The position numbers and the translations under genes were made by a program. 6,253 bases of DNA from STC-54 sp964504665 (GTDB taxonomy: Bacteria; Patescibacteriota; Microgenomatia; Daviesbacterales; UBA10151), in contig CAZDEH010000040.1 of NCBI GenBank assembly GCA_964504665.1, positions 1-6,253 of the forward strand, read 5' to 3'. The notes beneath the pieces are model-generated. The model saw nothing but the letters and a program-made list of their open reading frames with translations, ran no database searches and had not been told where the DNA came from. The first letter of the stretch is position 1; each line of letters opens with the position of its first letter. Below are positions 1 to 6,253 of the stretch, piece by piece.

Positions 1-54
1 AGGAGTAGGAGTCAGAGCTGGTGAAGGTGTAGATGTAGGAGTGGGAGGAGTTCC
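1..54 (-). repeat. Pro/Thr-rich linker with degenerate hexanucleotide repeat
   Basis: Directly after the DUF1554-like domain the protein reads GTPPTPTSTPSPALTPTP up to the window edge, encoded by imperfect repeats of ACTCCT/CCTACA-type codon pairs. Such Pro/Thr stretches are usual as extended, often glycosylated, spacers between surface domains or before a cell-surface anchor. The full length and what follows are outside the window. Being repetitive, it is also a likely site of length variation or misassembly. Confidence 0.7.
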
Positions 55-3000
55 TTGTTCAATACAATACAGGGAACGGGCAGTGTTACAATGTGAAGTA
101 TCAAAAATAGTCCAAAGACTAGAAGTATCATTTGATTTTCCACCATTTCCAAGGTAAGTAAAGGTACTATTCTGCCAATTATTACAGTTATCAGTAGAGG
201 GGTCATTCCCAAAAATTGCCCCACTAGCTGTGGTATTAGTCCAAGGGGAGTAAGTAGCTACAGTCCCTTTTTCTGTTTTGTTAATAGGATTTGTCAGTGT
301 CCCATCAGTTAGATCTGTCCAATTATTTGCTATTGTTGTTCCATCTATTAATTTATATGGAATAGTAGCGTGTTCTAATCTGGAGGAAGCAGCAGTAGTC
401 CCATCTGATAACCAAGCTTTATATATTCCTATTAGTCCTGCATTATTTGCTAAACTCTGGCACTTACTATCTGCTCCAGACAACCCACCCAGGTTACCTG
501 TATAATTTAGGCTTGAAACGAATATCTGCCTGCGCGGAAGAGTTGGATCATCTGGCCAATTAATTGGATTACCTGAAATTGAAACAAGCCAGGAGGGATC
601 TTTTTGAGGATTAATTACCCATATCTTATTCCAGGTATGGTCTTGGATTAAAAGATTATTATTTTTATCAACCGCTAGTTCCCCCGAAGCACCGATTGGA
701 ATATCAATATACCCATCAGGGGTTTGTTTATTAATTGGATCAGTATAGATCCAAAGCTGCCTACTTTGTCTTTCAGCCAGAACACTATAATAACCATCAT
801 TGCCTAAAATCATTTGGTTGGCGCTATTAAATGCAATGCTTACCGGTGTTCCAGATCCTGGTGAACCAATTGGAGCAGAGGCACAGAGCCCTCGAGTTGT
901 TAAAGTCCCAATAAATACCCTTTTAGCTTGCAGATTAGGGAATAATTGCCCATCTGCAGCTTTTATATCATCTGCTAAAAATACTGTTATCCTATCATTA
1001 CCATGGCATTCATATGTATTTTCTACTATATATAGGTTTGCAAAATTATCAAACTTCACTTGATAAGGCACACACAAACTGCCTGCTGTTGGAAACTTAC
1101 CTTCATTAGTATCTTCAACGCGATTACACTTTACATTAGTCTTATCTATTTGACCAATCACCATGTCTACATAGAGACGATTATTGTACTCATTGTAATT
1201 TTTAATTCTTAAAACCCGGTGATTATTACGGTCAGCAATATACAAAACTTTATTTCTTTTATCAAAAGTGAGACCTGTCTCAAATAACCAATAATTAGTT
1301 ATCTCCTCCCCATTATCTTTCCAGTATAATTTTATATTGTCAGCCAAAGGAGTATCTCCTCCTCTAAAAGGCAGTTGGTAAACTTTAAGTTTCCCCCATT
1401 CGTTATACATCCATAATCTATTTGCATCATCTATTGAATCACTAAATACTATACGGCTTGGCATTCCACCTGAAACAGTTAAATCCGGGACAGCACCAAA
1501 AGGTTTTTGTAGATAATCATTCCAAACTTTCATCTTACTCCCATTAACTATCAGCTGATTGCCAAAAGTTATTAAACCGACATTGCTATTAAACGAATTG
1601 TCGCTTAATACATTTGGTTCTGTCCCGGGGAATAAACCACCGTTTGTGGGAGGAAGACAAGTTTTACCGCTTGCTGTATAAGTATTGTATGGCAGTGTAT
1701 ACCTGGAGATTCGATGGAACCATTCACCAGTGAGATATATATTATTCGCACTATCCAATCCTATCGATCCTCCTGGCCAATATAAATTAAAACCATCCTC
1801 TATTCCTCCTCCACATTCAGAGGGATAAAGATCCCCACCACCCCGGTGATATTTATCCGGTGCCCCAATCACCTTTAAAATATTGCCATTGTCATCGATC
1901 AAAATAGTACGCTGTGTCGCATGTTCATTTATCCATAGTTTTCCACTTGCATATTCCCCATCTTTATAAGTATTAAAGATAAAACCTGTTGACTGAAAAC
2001 CATATAGTAAATCAGAATTTATAAATGGTTTAGTTAAACCCGGTGCATTATCCTGCAAAGGATATATTGTTCTTGATGCTGCCATACCGTTTGTAAAAGG
2101 AGCATTAAACACCAACATTCTGGCTCTAAAACCCTGCGGATGTTCATCTGTTACGTAAAGATTTCCTGTTACAGGATCAACTCTTGCCAGGGTAGGGCTG
2201 CAAAGTTTATCAAGGGGAGCTTGAACTTTGTCAGGATATTTCCCGAAGTCACAACNNNNNNNNNNAACCGTGCTGGCTTGAGGTAAAATCACTTTGTCCT
2301 AAAACTAAATCTGCTTTTTGTAAACCAGGTGGAAAACGTAACACACGATGATTAAAAGTATCTGCCACCCAGATATTCCCGGCGTTATCAACTGAAATAC
2401 CTCTACTTGTCACATGATCCGGAGGTCCAAAACTTAAGTAAAGAGAGTGGTCATCTACAGTTTGTAACCCACGGTTTTTGGTATTATGATTAAAATCATC
2501 CTGGCCCAAGACAAAATCAGCCACAGCATCCCCTTTTCCACTAGTTTTATCACTACTAAAAGGTTGATTAAACTTCAAAACCCTATTATTCCAATAATCC
2601 GGGATATAAAGGTTACCTTGACTATCAACATCAAAATTTCCCCTCATCCAATACTCCCCTACATTGGTAATAAAAGGAAAACCAGTAAAACAAATTGTAT
2701 CTGCTCCAGGCTGTTTATAAATTCCTAAATTATTATCTCTATTACAAGCTCCACTTTGTAAATCTGCTTGCCCAAAAACTAGATCAGGGTTTTTATCACC
2801 ATTAACATTACACGTATTTCCTGTCTCGCAATCATTATTGTTGGTACATTGCTTACTGCCATCATTTGAACAATAACCTATGCCATTAAACCCTAATATC
2901 CTGTTATTTCCACTATCAAAAACATAAACCTTATTAGGACTACTGCTTTTATCTACCAATACTCCTGCTCCATGGTCTATCCCTTGACCAGTAACTGCAT

Positions 3001-3334
3001 TTCTGGCTGTTTCTGTATACTTAGTTTGACCAAAGATATTTAAAACCTGGAGGCTTTTCCCATAATAATCAATATTAGCTGCCTGGGAGGTAGGTTTAGG
3101 ATAAAAATAGTTAAAAAGGTTATCCTTAAAAGGCAATATAACAGCAGCTAAGATAAAAACAACTATCCCGAAAGCAGATAAATAAAATAAGAGTTTTGTA
3201 TTTTGGGTATTTGTATCTTTACTTGGGATATCTCCCAAAGGTTTTTCTGCCAAATCTTTTTTAAAATTAGCAAAGAGGTTAAAGTGTTTAAGCCTAGAAC
3301 GGATGTTTATAAAAACATCCGGTATTTTCCCCAT
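1..3334 (-). CDS. Giant membrane-anchored NHL-repeat surface protein with DUF1554-like domain (partial, spans N gap)
   Basis: The reading frame starts at ATG 3334-3332, gives 356 codons to the N gap, and resumes at 2253 for 751 stop-free codons to the window edge, so the protein exceeds 1,100 residues and its C-terminus is missing. Residues 1-46 are basic and hydrophilic and 47-68 form one transmembrane helix, suggesting an N-in signal anchor with the rest outside the cell. NHL-type propeller strands follow: VYVFDSGNNRILGFN (136-150), LYIPDYWNNRVLKF (242-255), IWVADTFNHRVLRF (321-334), and after the gap VLYIADRNNHRVLRI (1248-1204). A 'D-x-V-x-G-Q' motif recurs four times. A DUF1554-like domain (525-55) and a Pro/Thr linker (54-1) end the visible part. 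NHL propellers usually bind proteins or glycans; the actual ligand is unknown. No Shine-Dalgarno precedes the start. A weak TATAGA -10-like hexamer lies at 3362-3357. Co-transcription with the upstream sensor gene is plausible. Function beyond a surface/adhesion role cannot be stated. Confidence 0.86.
55..525 (-). other. DUF1554-like (C-type-lectin/endostatin-like) domain within the surface protein
   Basis: This 157-residue segment begins IFVSSLNYTGNLGGLSGAD and ends SLYCIEQ. It carries hallmarks I associate with the DUF1554 family: a 'GNLGGLSGADxxCQ' opening, 'YKAWLSD', a 'DGTTIANNWTDLTDGTL' block, a late Cys-x-x-Trp (DNCNNW), and a terminal 'YC' strand. Four cysteines (in SKCQS, DNCNN, SHCNT and LYCIE) could form two disulfides, which suits an extracellular location. 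From memory, DUF1554 is found in Leptospira and various environmental bacteria and is related in fold to C-type-lectin/endostatin modules, so carbohydrate or protein binding is a reasonable guess. Assignment is by recalled motif pattern, not by a profile search. Confidence 0.75.
2256..2265. other. Assembly gap (10 Ns) inside the NHL gene
   Basis: Ten Ns join two contigs. Upstream on the minus strand the frame ends ...TSSQHG plus one base; downstream the open frame resumes at 2253 after two leftover bases. Reading straight through ten Ns gives a TGA at 2251-2249, whereas the true open frame needs a missing length divisible by three. Ten is therefore best seen as a placeholder and not a measured length. 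The NHL-type protein character is the same on both sides, which supports the join. Confidence 0.95.
3301..3320 (-). promoter_or_regulatory. Perfect hairpin just inside the 5' end of the NHL gene
   Basis: GGATGTTT and AAACATCC form a perfect 8-bp stem with a 4-base loop, in codons 5 to 12 of the surface-protein gene. In the mRNA it would sit about 14 bases after the start codon, where a stem can slow initiation. There is no following U-tract, so it is not a normal intrinsic terminator. A regulatory role is conjecture; the structure itself is plain in the sequence. Confidence 0.4.
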
Positions 3335-3397
3335 AGTTCAAGAAGAACACACATAGTCTATATAATCAATACCCAAACCATTAATCTACTAGTTTAA

Positions 3398-5050
3398 TTA
3401 AGGCTGATGATGGGGAAATTTTGGGAGAACTAAATTAAAAGAGAGGCTATTATCTTCTTTATTTATTTCACCATGTACAGAGAGATTTAATAAACCACTA
3501 AACAAATTGATCAGATATTCTTCTAAACTGCTGCAGAGTTTTGCATTTCCCCCAGGGATTAAAGAGTTATAGCTGTGGTTAAGCAATATATTTTTTATCT
3601 TATCATCTAGCGTTCCTTTATATATACAGCTCATTTTAATCTCAATTGTCTCTTCATGATAGGAAAGATTGACAGATACCGTAGGATTATTATTTCCTAA
3701 GGTTGATAATATAGACAGCTTGATTAAGTTGCTAACCAAAACTTGTAATCCTTCTTTATTTGTTAAAGCTGAGAAATTAGGGTTAGTCTCTATAGAGGGA
3801 TAAATACTTAAGCCATCACGAACTTCAGGGGTAAAGTGCTGAGTGAAACCTCCACTGTAACTAAGTGATAATTTTACCCCCAATGCTTGAGGTAATTCTT
3901 TTCCCTCCAATAACACATTTTGGACTACCTGAGCAACGTCCACCAGATCAACTTTCAGCTTAACAGCAGCTCCTTTAACTTGAGAAAAAATATAATAGTC
4001 CTTATCTATTTTTTCCAAAAGCAAAATCTTACTATATAAATCCTCTAGCCCGCTTTTTTTGGTTTCAGTCTTAATCTCTTGATAAAGTTTTTTTTGTCTG
4101 CCAAGTAGCTCCTCTACTCCAACTTCTTTAACTTCTCCGAAAGTCACATCTACCCTGGAAACAATAATAATAATCTGCTCAACATTGCTCTTGGGATCTT
4201 TGGCAATTTGTAGTTGCACAGAAACCCTCTGCGGGAAGTCGCTATCCTTTGTATAAAGAAATAAATTATTTAAAACACCTTCAGTACCGGCGGATATTAA
4301 TTGATTAAACTGGGGGTCATGTTCATCTATTATCTGCCCGTCTAAATTTTTTAAACTCAGTACTTCAAATAAATAGTGACCCAGATAATCCTTACCGCTG
4401 AGGTGCATGAGTCTCTTCCCTGCCTCATTTATGGAGATAATATGCAAATCTTTACCTGTAATTAAAACTGCATCGGCAACTCCTCCCAAAATTAAATTAT
4501 ATCTGCTTTTTAATAAATCTAACTTGTCAAAGATAATTTTAGAAACCATGTCTTGAAAATGATATTTACTGGCAGCTAAGTGGTATAAAGGTAGTAAGAT
4601 TATCAGAGATAATATAAGTAAAGCAGCTGTGCCCGGATCATTTACTATAAAATCTTTTAATCTTGGATCATTTAAGGTATTAAATATTAAGGCTGAACCT
4701 GCAAAAGATAAAAAAACAATGGCTGCAAACAAACTGACAAAGATACTTAGACTCAAGTAGTACAAGTGAAACATGACAAAAAGAGGGCTATAAAGCCCAC
4801 CGCTGGAAAAGATGGTCAGTTGCACTAATAAAGAAGTTAAAAATACCAGCCAGGAAAAGATTAAATTATCATTTTTAAGGGGAGACTCTTTCGAAAAGAT
4901 AAATATTTTAAGTGTAATTATTAATAAGATAATCAGCACGGCAATGCCTTGTTGGATAACAGAAATCTGTAAATGGTAATAATTTGCTCCCAAAACCAGT
5001 AGTGAAGAAAAAAATAATACTAAAGAGGCAGAAAAAATATTCATCTTCAT
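3398..5050 (-). CDS. Six-helix membrane PAS sensor with degenerate histidine-kinase-like C-terminus
   Basis: The 550-residue product begins with about six hydrophobic helices (roughly 5-22, 29-53, 64-83, 86-104, 105-124, 140-160), including an SSGGLYSPLF loop like that seen in some sensor-kinase membrane modules. A PAS domain follows (about 179-303: YNLILGGVADAVLITGKD, then ISINEAGKRLMHLSG and FEVLSL), ending in a strand resembling 'vvvvrDiT'. Residues 305-375 are helical, like a dimerisation region, but contain no histidine and so no H-E-x-R-x-P H-box. Residues 367-546 follow the order of a HATPase domain (VDLVDVAQVVQNVL; NLIKLSI as the N-box position; final strand SLSFNLVLPKFP), but the second N-box Asn, the D-x-G-x-G box and the G-L-G-L box are all absent. 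It is probably a non-catalytic or very divergent sensor kinase. No response regulator is adjacent. No Shine-Dalgarno is present; ATG 5044 (codon 3) is an alternative start. It ends with TAA, 63 bases before the NHL gene. Confidence 0.75.
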   Translation of the reverse strand: MKMNIFSASLVLFFSSLLVLGANYYHLQISVIQQGIAVLIILLIITLKIFIFSKESPLKNDNLIFSWLVFLTSLLVQLTIFSSGGLYSPLFVMFHLYYLSLSIFVSLFAAIVFLSFAGSALIFNTLNDPRLKDFIVNDPGTAALLILSLIILLPLYHLAASKYHFQDMVSKIIFDKLDLLKSRYNLILGGVADAVLITGKDLHIISINEAGKRLMHLSGKDYLGHYLFEVLSLKNLDGQIIDEHDPQFNQLISAGTEGVLNNLFLYTKDSDFPQRVSVQLQIAKDPKSNVEQIIIIVSRVDVTFGEVKEVGVEELLGRQKKLYQEIKTETKKSGLEDLYSKILLLEKIDKDYYIFSQVKGAAVKLKVDLVDVAQVVQNVLLEGKELPQALGVKLSLSYSGGFTQHFTPEVRDGLSIYPSIETNPNFSALTNKEGLQVLVSNLIKLSILSTLGNNNPTVSVNLSYHEETIEIKMSCIYKGTLDDKIKNILLNHSYNSLIPGGNAKLCSSLEEYLINLFSGLLNLSVHGEINKEDNSLSFNLVLPKFPHHQP

Positions 5051-5053
5051 CTG

Positions 5054-5082
5054 ATTGTATATATAATCTATTAGCTTGACAA
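5054..5082 (-). promoter_or_regulatory. Sigma-70-type promoter of the PAS/kinase-like gene
   Basis: On the minus strand TTGTCA (5082-5077) and TACAAT (5059-5054) are separated by 17 bases, the optimal spacing. The -10 box ends only 3 bases before ATG 5050 and 9 bases before ATG 5044. Transcription starting about 7 bases after the -10 would begin inside or next to these codons, so translation is probably leaderless or nearly so, and the second ATG (5044) may be the real start. Confidence 0.55.
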
Positions 5083-5085
5083 TAT

Positions 5086-5114
5086 TTGACTTTATATATT
5101 ATGGGATATACAAT
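5086..5114 (+). promoter_or_regulatory. Sigma-70-type promoter of the sigma factor gene (leaderless)
   Basis: TTGACT (5086-5091) and TACAAT (5109-5114) are 17 bases apart. Seven bases separate the -10 from ATG 5122, so the predicted first transcribed base is the A of that ATG. This decides the start: the in-frame TTG 5086 and ATG 5101 lie within or upstream of the promoter core. A second -35-like TTGACA at 5076-5081 has no -10 at good spacing to match TACAAT. Confidence 0.58.
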
Positions 5115-5121
5115 CCTAACT

Positions 5122-5751
5122 ATGGTAGAGGCAGCTGAAGAAACCAGATTTAAAATAAACACGAGTTTTTTGGAAGTTCCAGAAGTAGATGATTTTGCTT
5201 TGGATGTTATTCAAAATGATTCTTCTGAACTTCCTGAAAAAGAATTAAGTGAAGCTCCAGATGAAGAACTCCGTGAAATGGAGACTTCTCCAACTGATGA
5301 TGAATTAGATGACTTAACGGAAGCTAACTTTAATGGTCTGGATGGTAACAACCAGATCTATCTACTGGAGATAAGTAAAACCCCTCTTTTAAGCGCTGCT
5401 GAAGAAATAACGCTTGCTCAACAAAGAGAGTCAGGAGTGAGGGCTGAAAGGGAGGAGGCTAGAAAAAGACTCACTGAAGCAAATTTAAGACTGGTTGTTT
5501 CAATTGCTAAAAAATATCTGGGGCGTGGGATGAGTTTATTGGATTTAATACAAGAAGGGAACATTGGACTTATGAGAGGAGTTGAAAAATTTGACTACAG
5601 AAGAGGTTTTAAGCTTTCCACTTATGCTACCTGGTGGATTAGGCAAGGTATAACCAGGGCTCTGGCTGATCAAGCCAAAACAATCAGGATTCCTGTCTAT
5701 ATGGGATATGAAATTGGCGATTTATATCGTGCCCAAAATCGTTTAGAGTAG
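5122..5751 (+). CDS. rpoD: Primary RNA polymerase sigma-70 factor, N-terminal part (regions 1.2 to 3.0), ending at in-frame TAG
   Basis: With its continuation to 6180 this is one sigma-70 gene of 352 codons, one of which is a TAG. Sigma factors direct RNA polymerase core to promoters. Numbered from ATG 5122: residues 1-73 are acidic and do not look like region 1.1; region 1.2 covers about 74-108 (NNQIYLLEISKTPLLSAAEE); region 2 covers about 114-185 with NLRLVVSIAKKYLGRGMSLL, DLIQEGNIGLMRGVEKFD and the -10-reading FKLSTYATWWIRQGITRAL; then TIRIPVYM opens region 3. The TAG is codon 210, in ...AQNRLE-stop-TLGREL. In E. coli sigma-70, as I recall it, the aligned segment is QMLQEMGREPT with Gln at the stop position, so CAG to TAG is the simplest origin. 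Left alone, this product would bind core and read -10 but have no sigma-4. The 5122 start is chosen from the promoter; 5101 and 5086 are in-frame alternatives. The gene is divergent from the PAS sensor. Confidence 0.93.
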   Translation: MVEAAEETRFKINTSFLEVPEVDDFALDVIQNDSSELPEKELSEAPDEELREMETSPTDDELDDLTEANFNGLDGNNQIYLLEISKTPLLSAAEEITLAQQRESGVRAEREEARKRLTEANLRLVVSIAKKYLGRGMSLLDLIQEGNIGLMRGVEKFDYRRGFKLSTYATWWIRQGITRALADQAKTIRIPVYMGYEIGDLYRAQNRLE

Positions 5752-5754
5752 ACA

Positions 5755-6180
5755 TTGGGACGCGAACTTACTAGAGAAGAACTTGTCCAGGCTACGGGGA
5801 TTAAAGAGGATCATGTTATTGCAATTTTGACAGCATCTCAAATCCAACCCGCATCTTTAGACATTCCAGTTAATGGAGATGATGAGAAAATTTTGGAAGA
5901 TTTTATTGCCGGCACAAGTAATGTTCCAGCAGAAGCCCAACAGGCAATGCTGAATAAGGATATAGACGAAGCCTTAGATATCCTCCCACTAAGACACAGA
6001 AGAGTTCTGGAACTCCGTTATGGCCTTGATGATGGCAGATCAAGAACTTTGGAAGAAGTAGGAGAAGAGCTCGGAGTTACCAGGGAGAGAGCTAGACAAA
6101 TTGAAATAGATGCACTAAAAAGATTAAGAGTCCTTGAGAAATCTGATGATTCTAAACATTTAGAAGAATACTTGGATTAA
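5755..6180 (+). CDS. rpoD: Primary sigma-70 factor, C-terminal part (regions 3 and 4), same frame after the TAG
   Basis: This continues the sigma gene in the same frame, one codon (ACA) after the TAG; TTG 5755 is the first possible restart codon. In whole-gene numbering, region 3 runs about 212-262 (LGRELTREELVQATGI, then SLDIPV and LEDFIAG). Region 4 runs about 278-340: ILPLRHRRVLELRYGLDDGR followed by the -35-reading helix-turn-helix TLEEVGEELGVTRERARQIE and ALKRLR. It ends SKHLEEYLD with TAA 6178-6180. All conserved positions I can judge are intact, so no decay has followed the stop codon. Before TTG 5755 there is only a weak GAG at 5746-5748, so independent translation is uncertain. Either this is the tail of one intact gene with a base error or suppressed stop, or it is a lost or separately made sigma-3/4 fragment. 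Confidence 0.9.
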   Translation: MGRELTREELVQATGIKEDHVIAILTASQIQPASLDIPVNGDDEKILEDFIAGTSNVPAEAQQAMLNKDIDEALDILPLRHRRVLELRYGLDDGRSRTLEEVGEELGVTRERARQIEIDALKRLRVLEKSDDSKHLEEYLD

Positions 6181-6203
6181 AAATATCTCCAGTTTCAAAG
6201 TTT

Positions 6204-6231
6204 CAACCCCAGGGGTTGTTTGGCTTCAAAC
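6204..6231 (+). terminator. Overlapping inverted repeats downstream of the sigma gene (possible terminator)
   Basis: CAACCCC (6204-6210) pairs with GGGGTTG (6212-6218) around a single A, so the practical hairpin is 5 bp with a 5-base loop. GTTTG (6218-6222) pairs with CAAAC (6227-6231) around GCTT. AAATATC (6181-6187) is also the reverse complement of GATATTT (6237-6243), enclosing both. No run of T follows, so a classic intrinsic terminator is doubtful. The rest of 6181-6253 has no gene. Confidence 0.35.
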
Positions 6232-6253
6232 CTCGGGATATTTACTCTGGTGG

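Larger units (their letters stand above)
5053..5115. repeat. 10-bp inverted repeat holding the -10 boxes of both divergent promoters
   Basis: GATTGTATAT (5053-5062) is the exact reverse complement of ATATACAATC (5106-5115), with 43 bases between. Each arm contains one gene's -10 box, so both promoters share the -10 region ATATACAAT. The two -35 boxes lie back to back only 3 bases apart (5077-5082 and 5086-5091). The arrangement would let one regulator, or RNA polymerase itself, couple the two genes. Confidence 0.6.

Noticed and set aside
12..224. Minus-strand open frame at 12-224
   Set aside because: It is a shifted frame within the DUF1554-like domain; the correct frame gives the recognisable domain and the Pro/Thr linker.
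278..505. Plus-strand open frames at 278-505, 800-1063, 2486-2728 and 3203-3397
   Set aside because: They lie antisense to the NHL gene, whose minus-strand frame has clear domain content. Their translations show no family features.
55..525. Diversity-generating retroelement target, because the domain is C-type-lectin-like
   Set aside because: No reverse transcriptase, template repeat or adenine-biased variable repeat is seen in the window.
2249..2255. A genuine frameshift or stop in the NHL gene
   Set aside because: The apparent stop arises only from counting the ten Ns literally; the frame is open on both sides with the same protein character.
3381..3401. TTAAT...ATTAA inverted repeat between the sensor and NHL genes as a terminator
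   Set aside because: Five AT-only pairs with no GC stem and no U-tract on the transcribed strand are too weak to call.
5101..5109. Identical 9-mer ATGGGATAT at 5101 and 5701
   Set aside because: Short AT-rich match 600 bases apart in different contexts (promoter region versus coding); probably chance.
4908..5162. Minus-strand open frame at 4908-5162
   Set aside because: It overlaps the start of the PAS sensor gene and crosses the divergent promoter region into the sigma gene; no recognisable content.
5749..5751. TAG as a generally reassigned sense codon, or UGA recoding as in some CPR groups
   Set aside because: No other in-frame TAG and no in-frame TGA is needed anywhere in the three genes, and Trp and Gly use standard codons. 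One TAG is not enough to claim a new code.

Overview
The window is low-GC bacterial DNA, probably from an uncultivated lineage. A 10-N run (2256-2265) interrupts an otherwise open reading frame, so this looks like a metagenome or single-cell scaffold. Several traits would fit the Patescibacteria/CPR (Microgenomates-like): a very large surface protein with NHL-type repeats and a Pro/Thr linker, a short primary sigma factor without a recognisable region 1.1, and no Shine-Dalgarno sequence at any start. That placement is inference; no marker gene here proves it. The standard code fits: both complete genes end in TAA, and TGA is never needed as a sense codon.

Layout. Minus strand, 3334 down to 1: one very large gene, open at the left edge. 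It encodes a membrane-anchored extracellular NHL beta-propeller protein followed by a DUF1554-like (C-type-lectin/endostatin-like) domain and a Pro/Thr-rich linker. It continues across the N gap, although the ten Ns break the frame. Minus strand, 5050-3398: a six-helix membrane protein with a PAS domain and a C-terminal region that resembles a histidine kinase but lacks the phospho-acceptor histidine and most ATP-binding motifs. It lies 63 bases upstream of the surface-protein gene, with no convincing terminator between them, so the two may be co-transcribed. Plus strand, 5122-6180: the primary sigma-70 factor (rpoD/sigA type), split by an in-frame TAG at 5749-5751 exactly between sigma domain 2 and the region 3/4 part. 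After it, 6181-6253 holds only overlapping inverted repeats.

The kinase-like gene and the sigma gene are divergent, separated by about 70 bases. In that space are two back-to-back sigma-70-type promoters with identical -10 regions that form a perfect 10-bp inverted repeat. Each -10 lies so close to its ATG that leaderless or nearly leaderless transcripts are predicted.

The most notable points are the nonsense codon inside an apparently essential, otherwise well-conserved sigma factor, the mirror-image promoter pair, and the pseudokinase-like membrane sensor next to a giant surface protein. I see no mobile element, CRISPR array, tRNA or rRNA.
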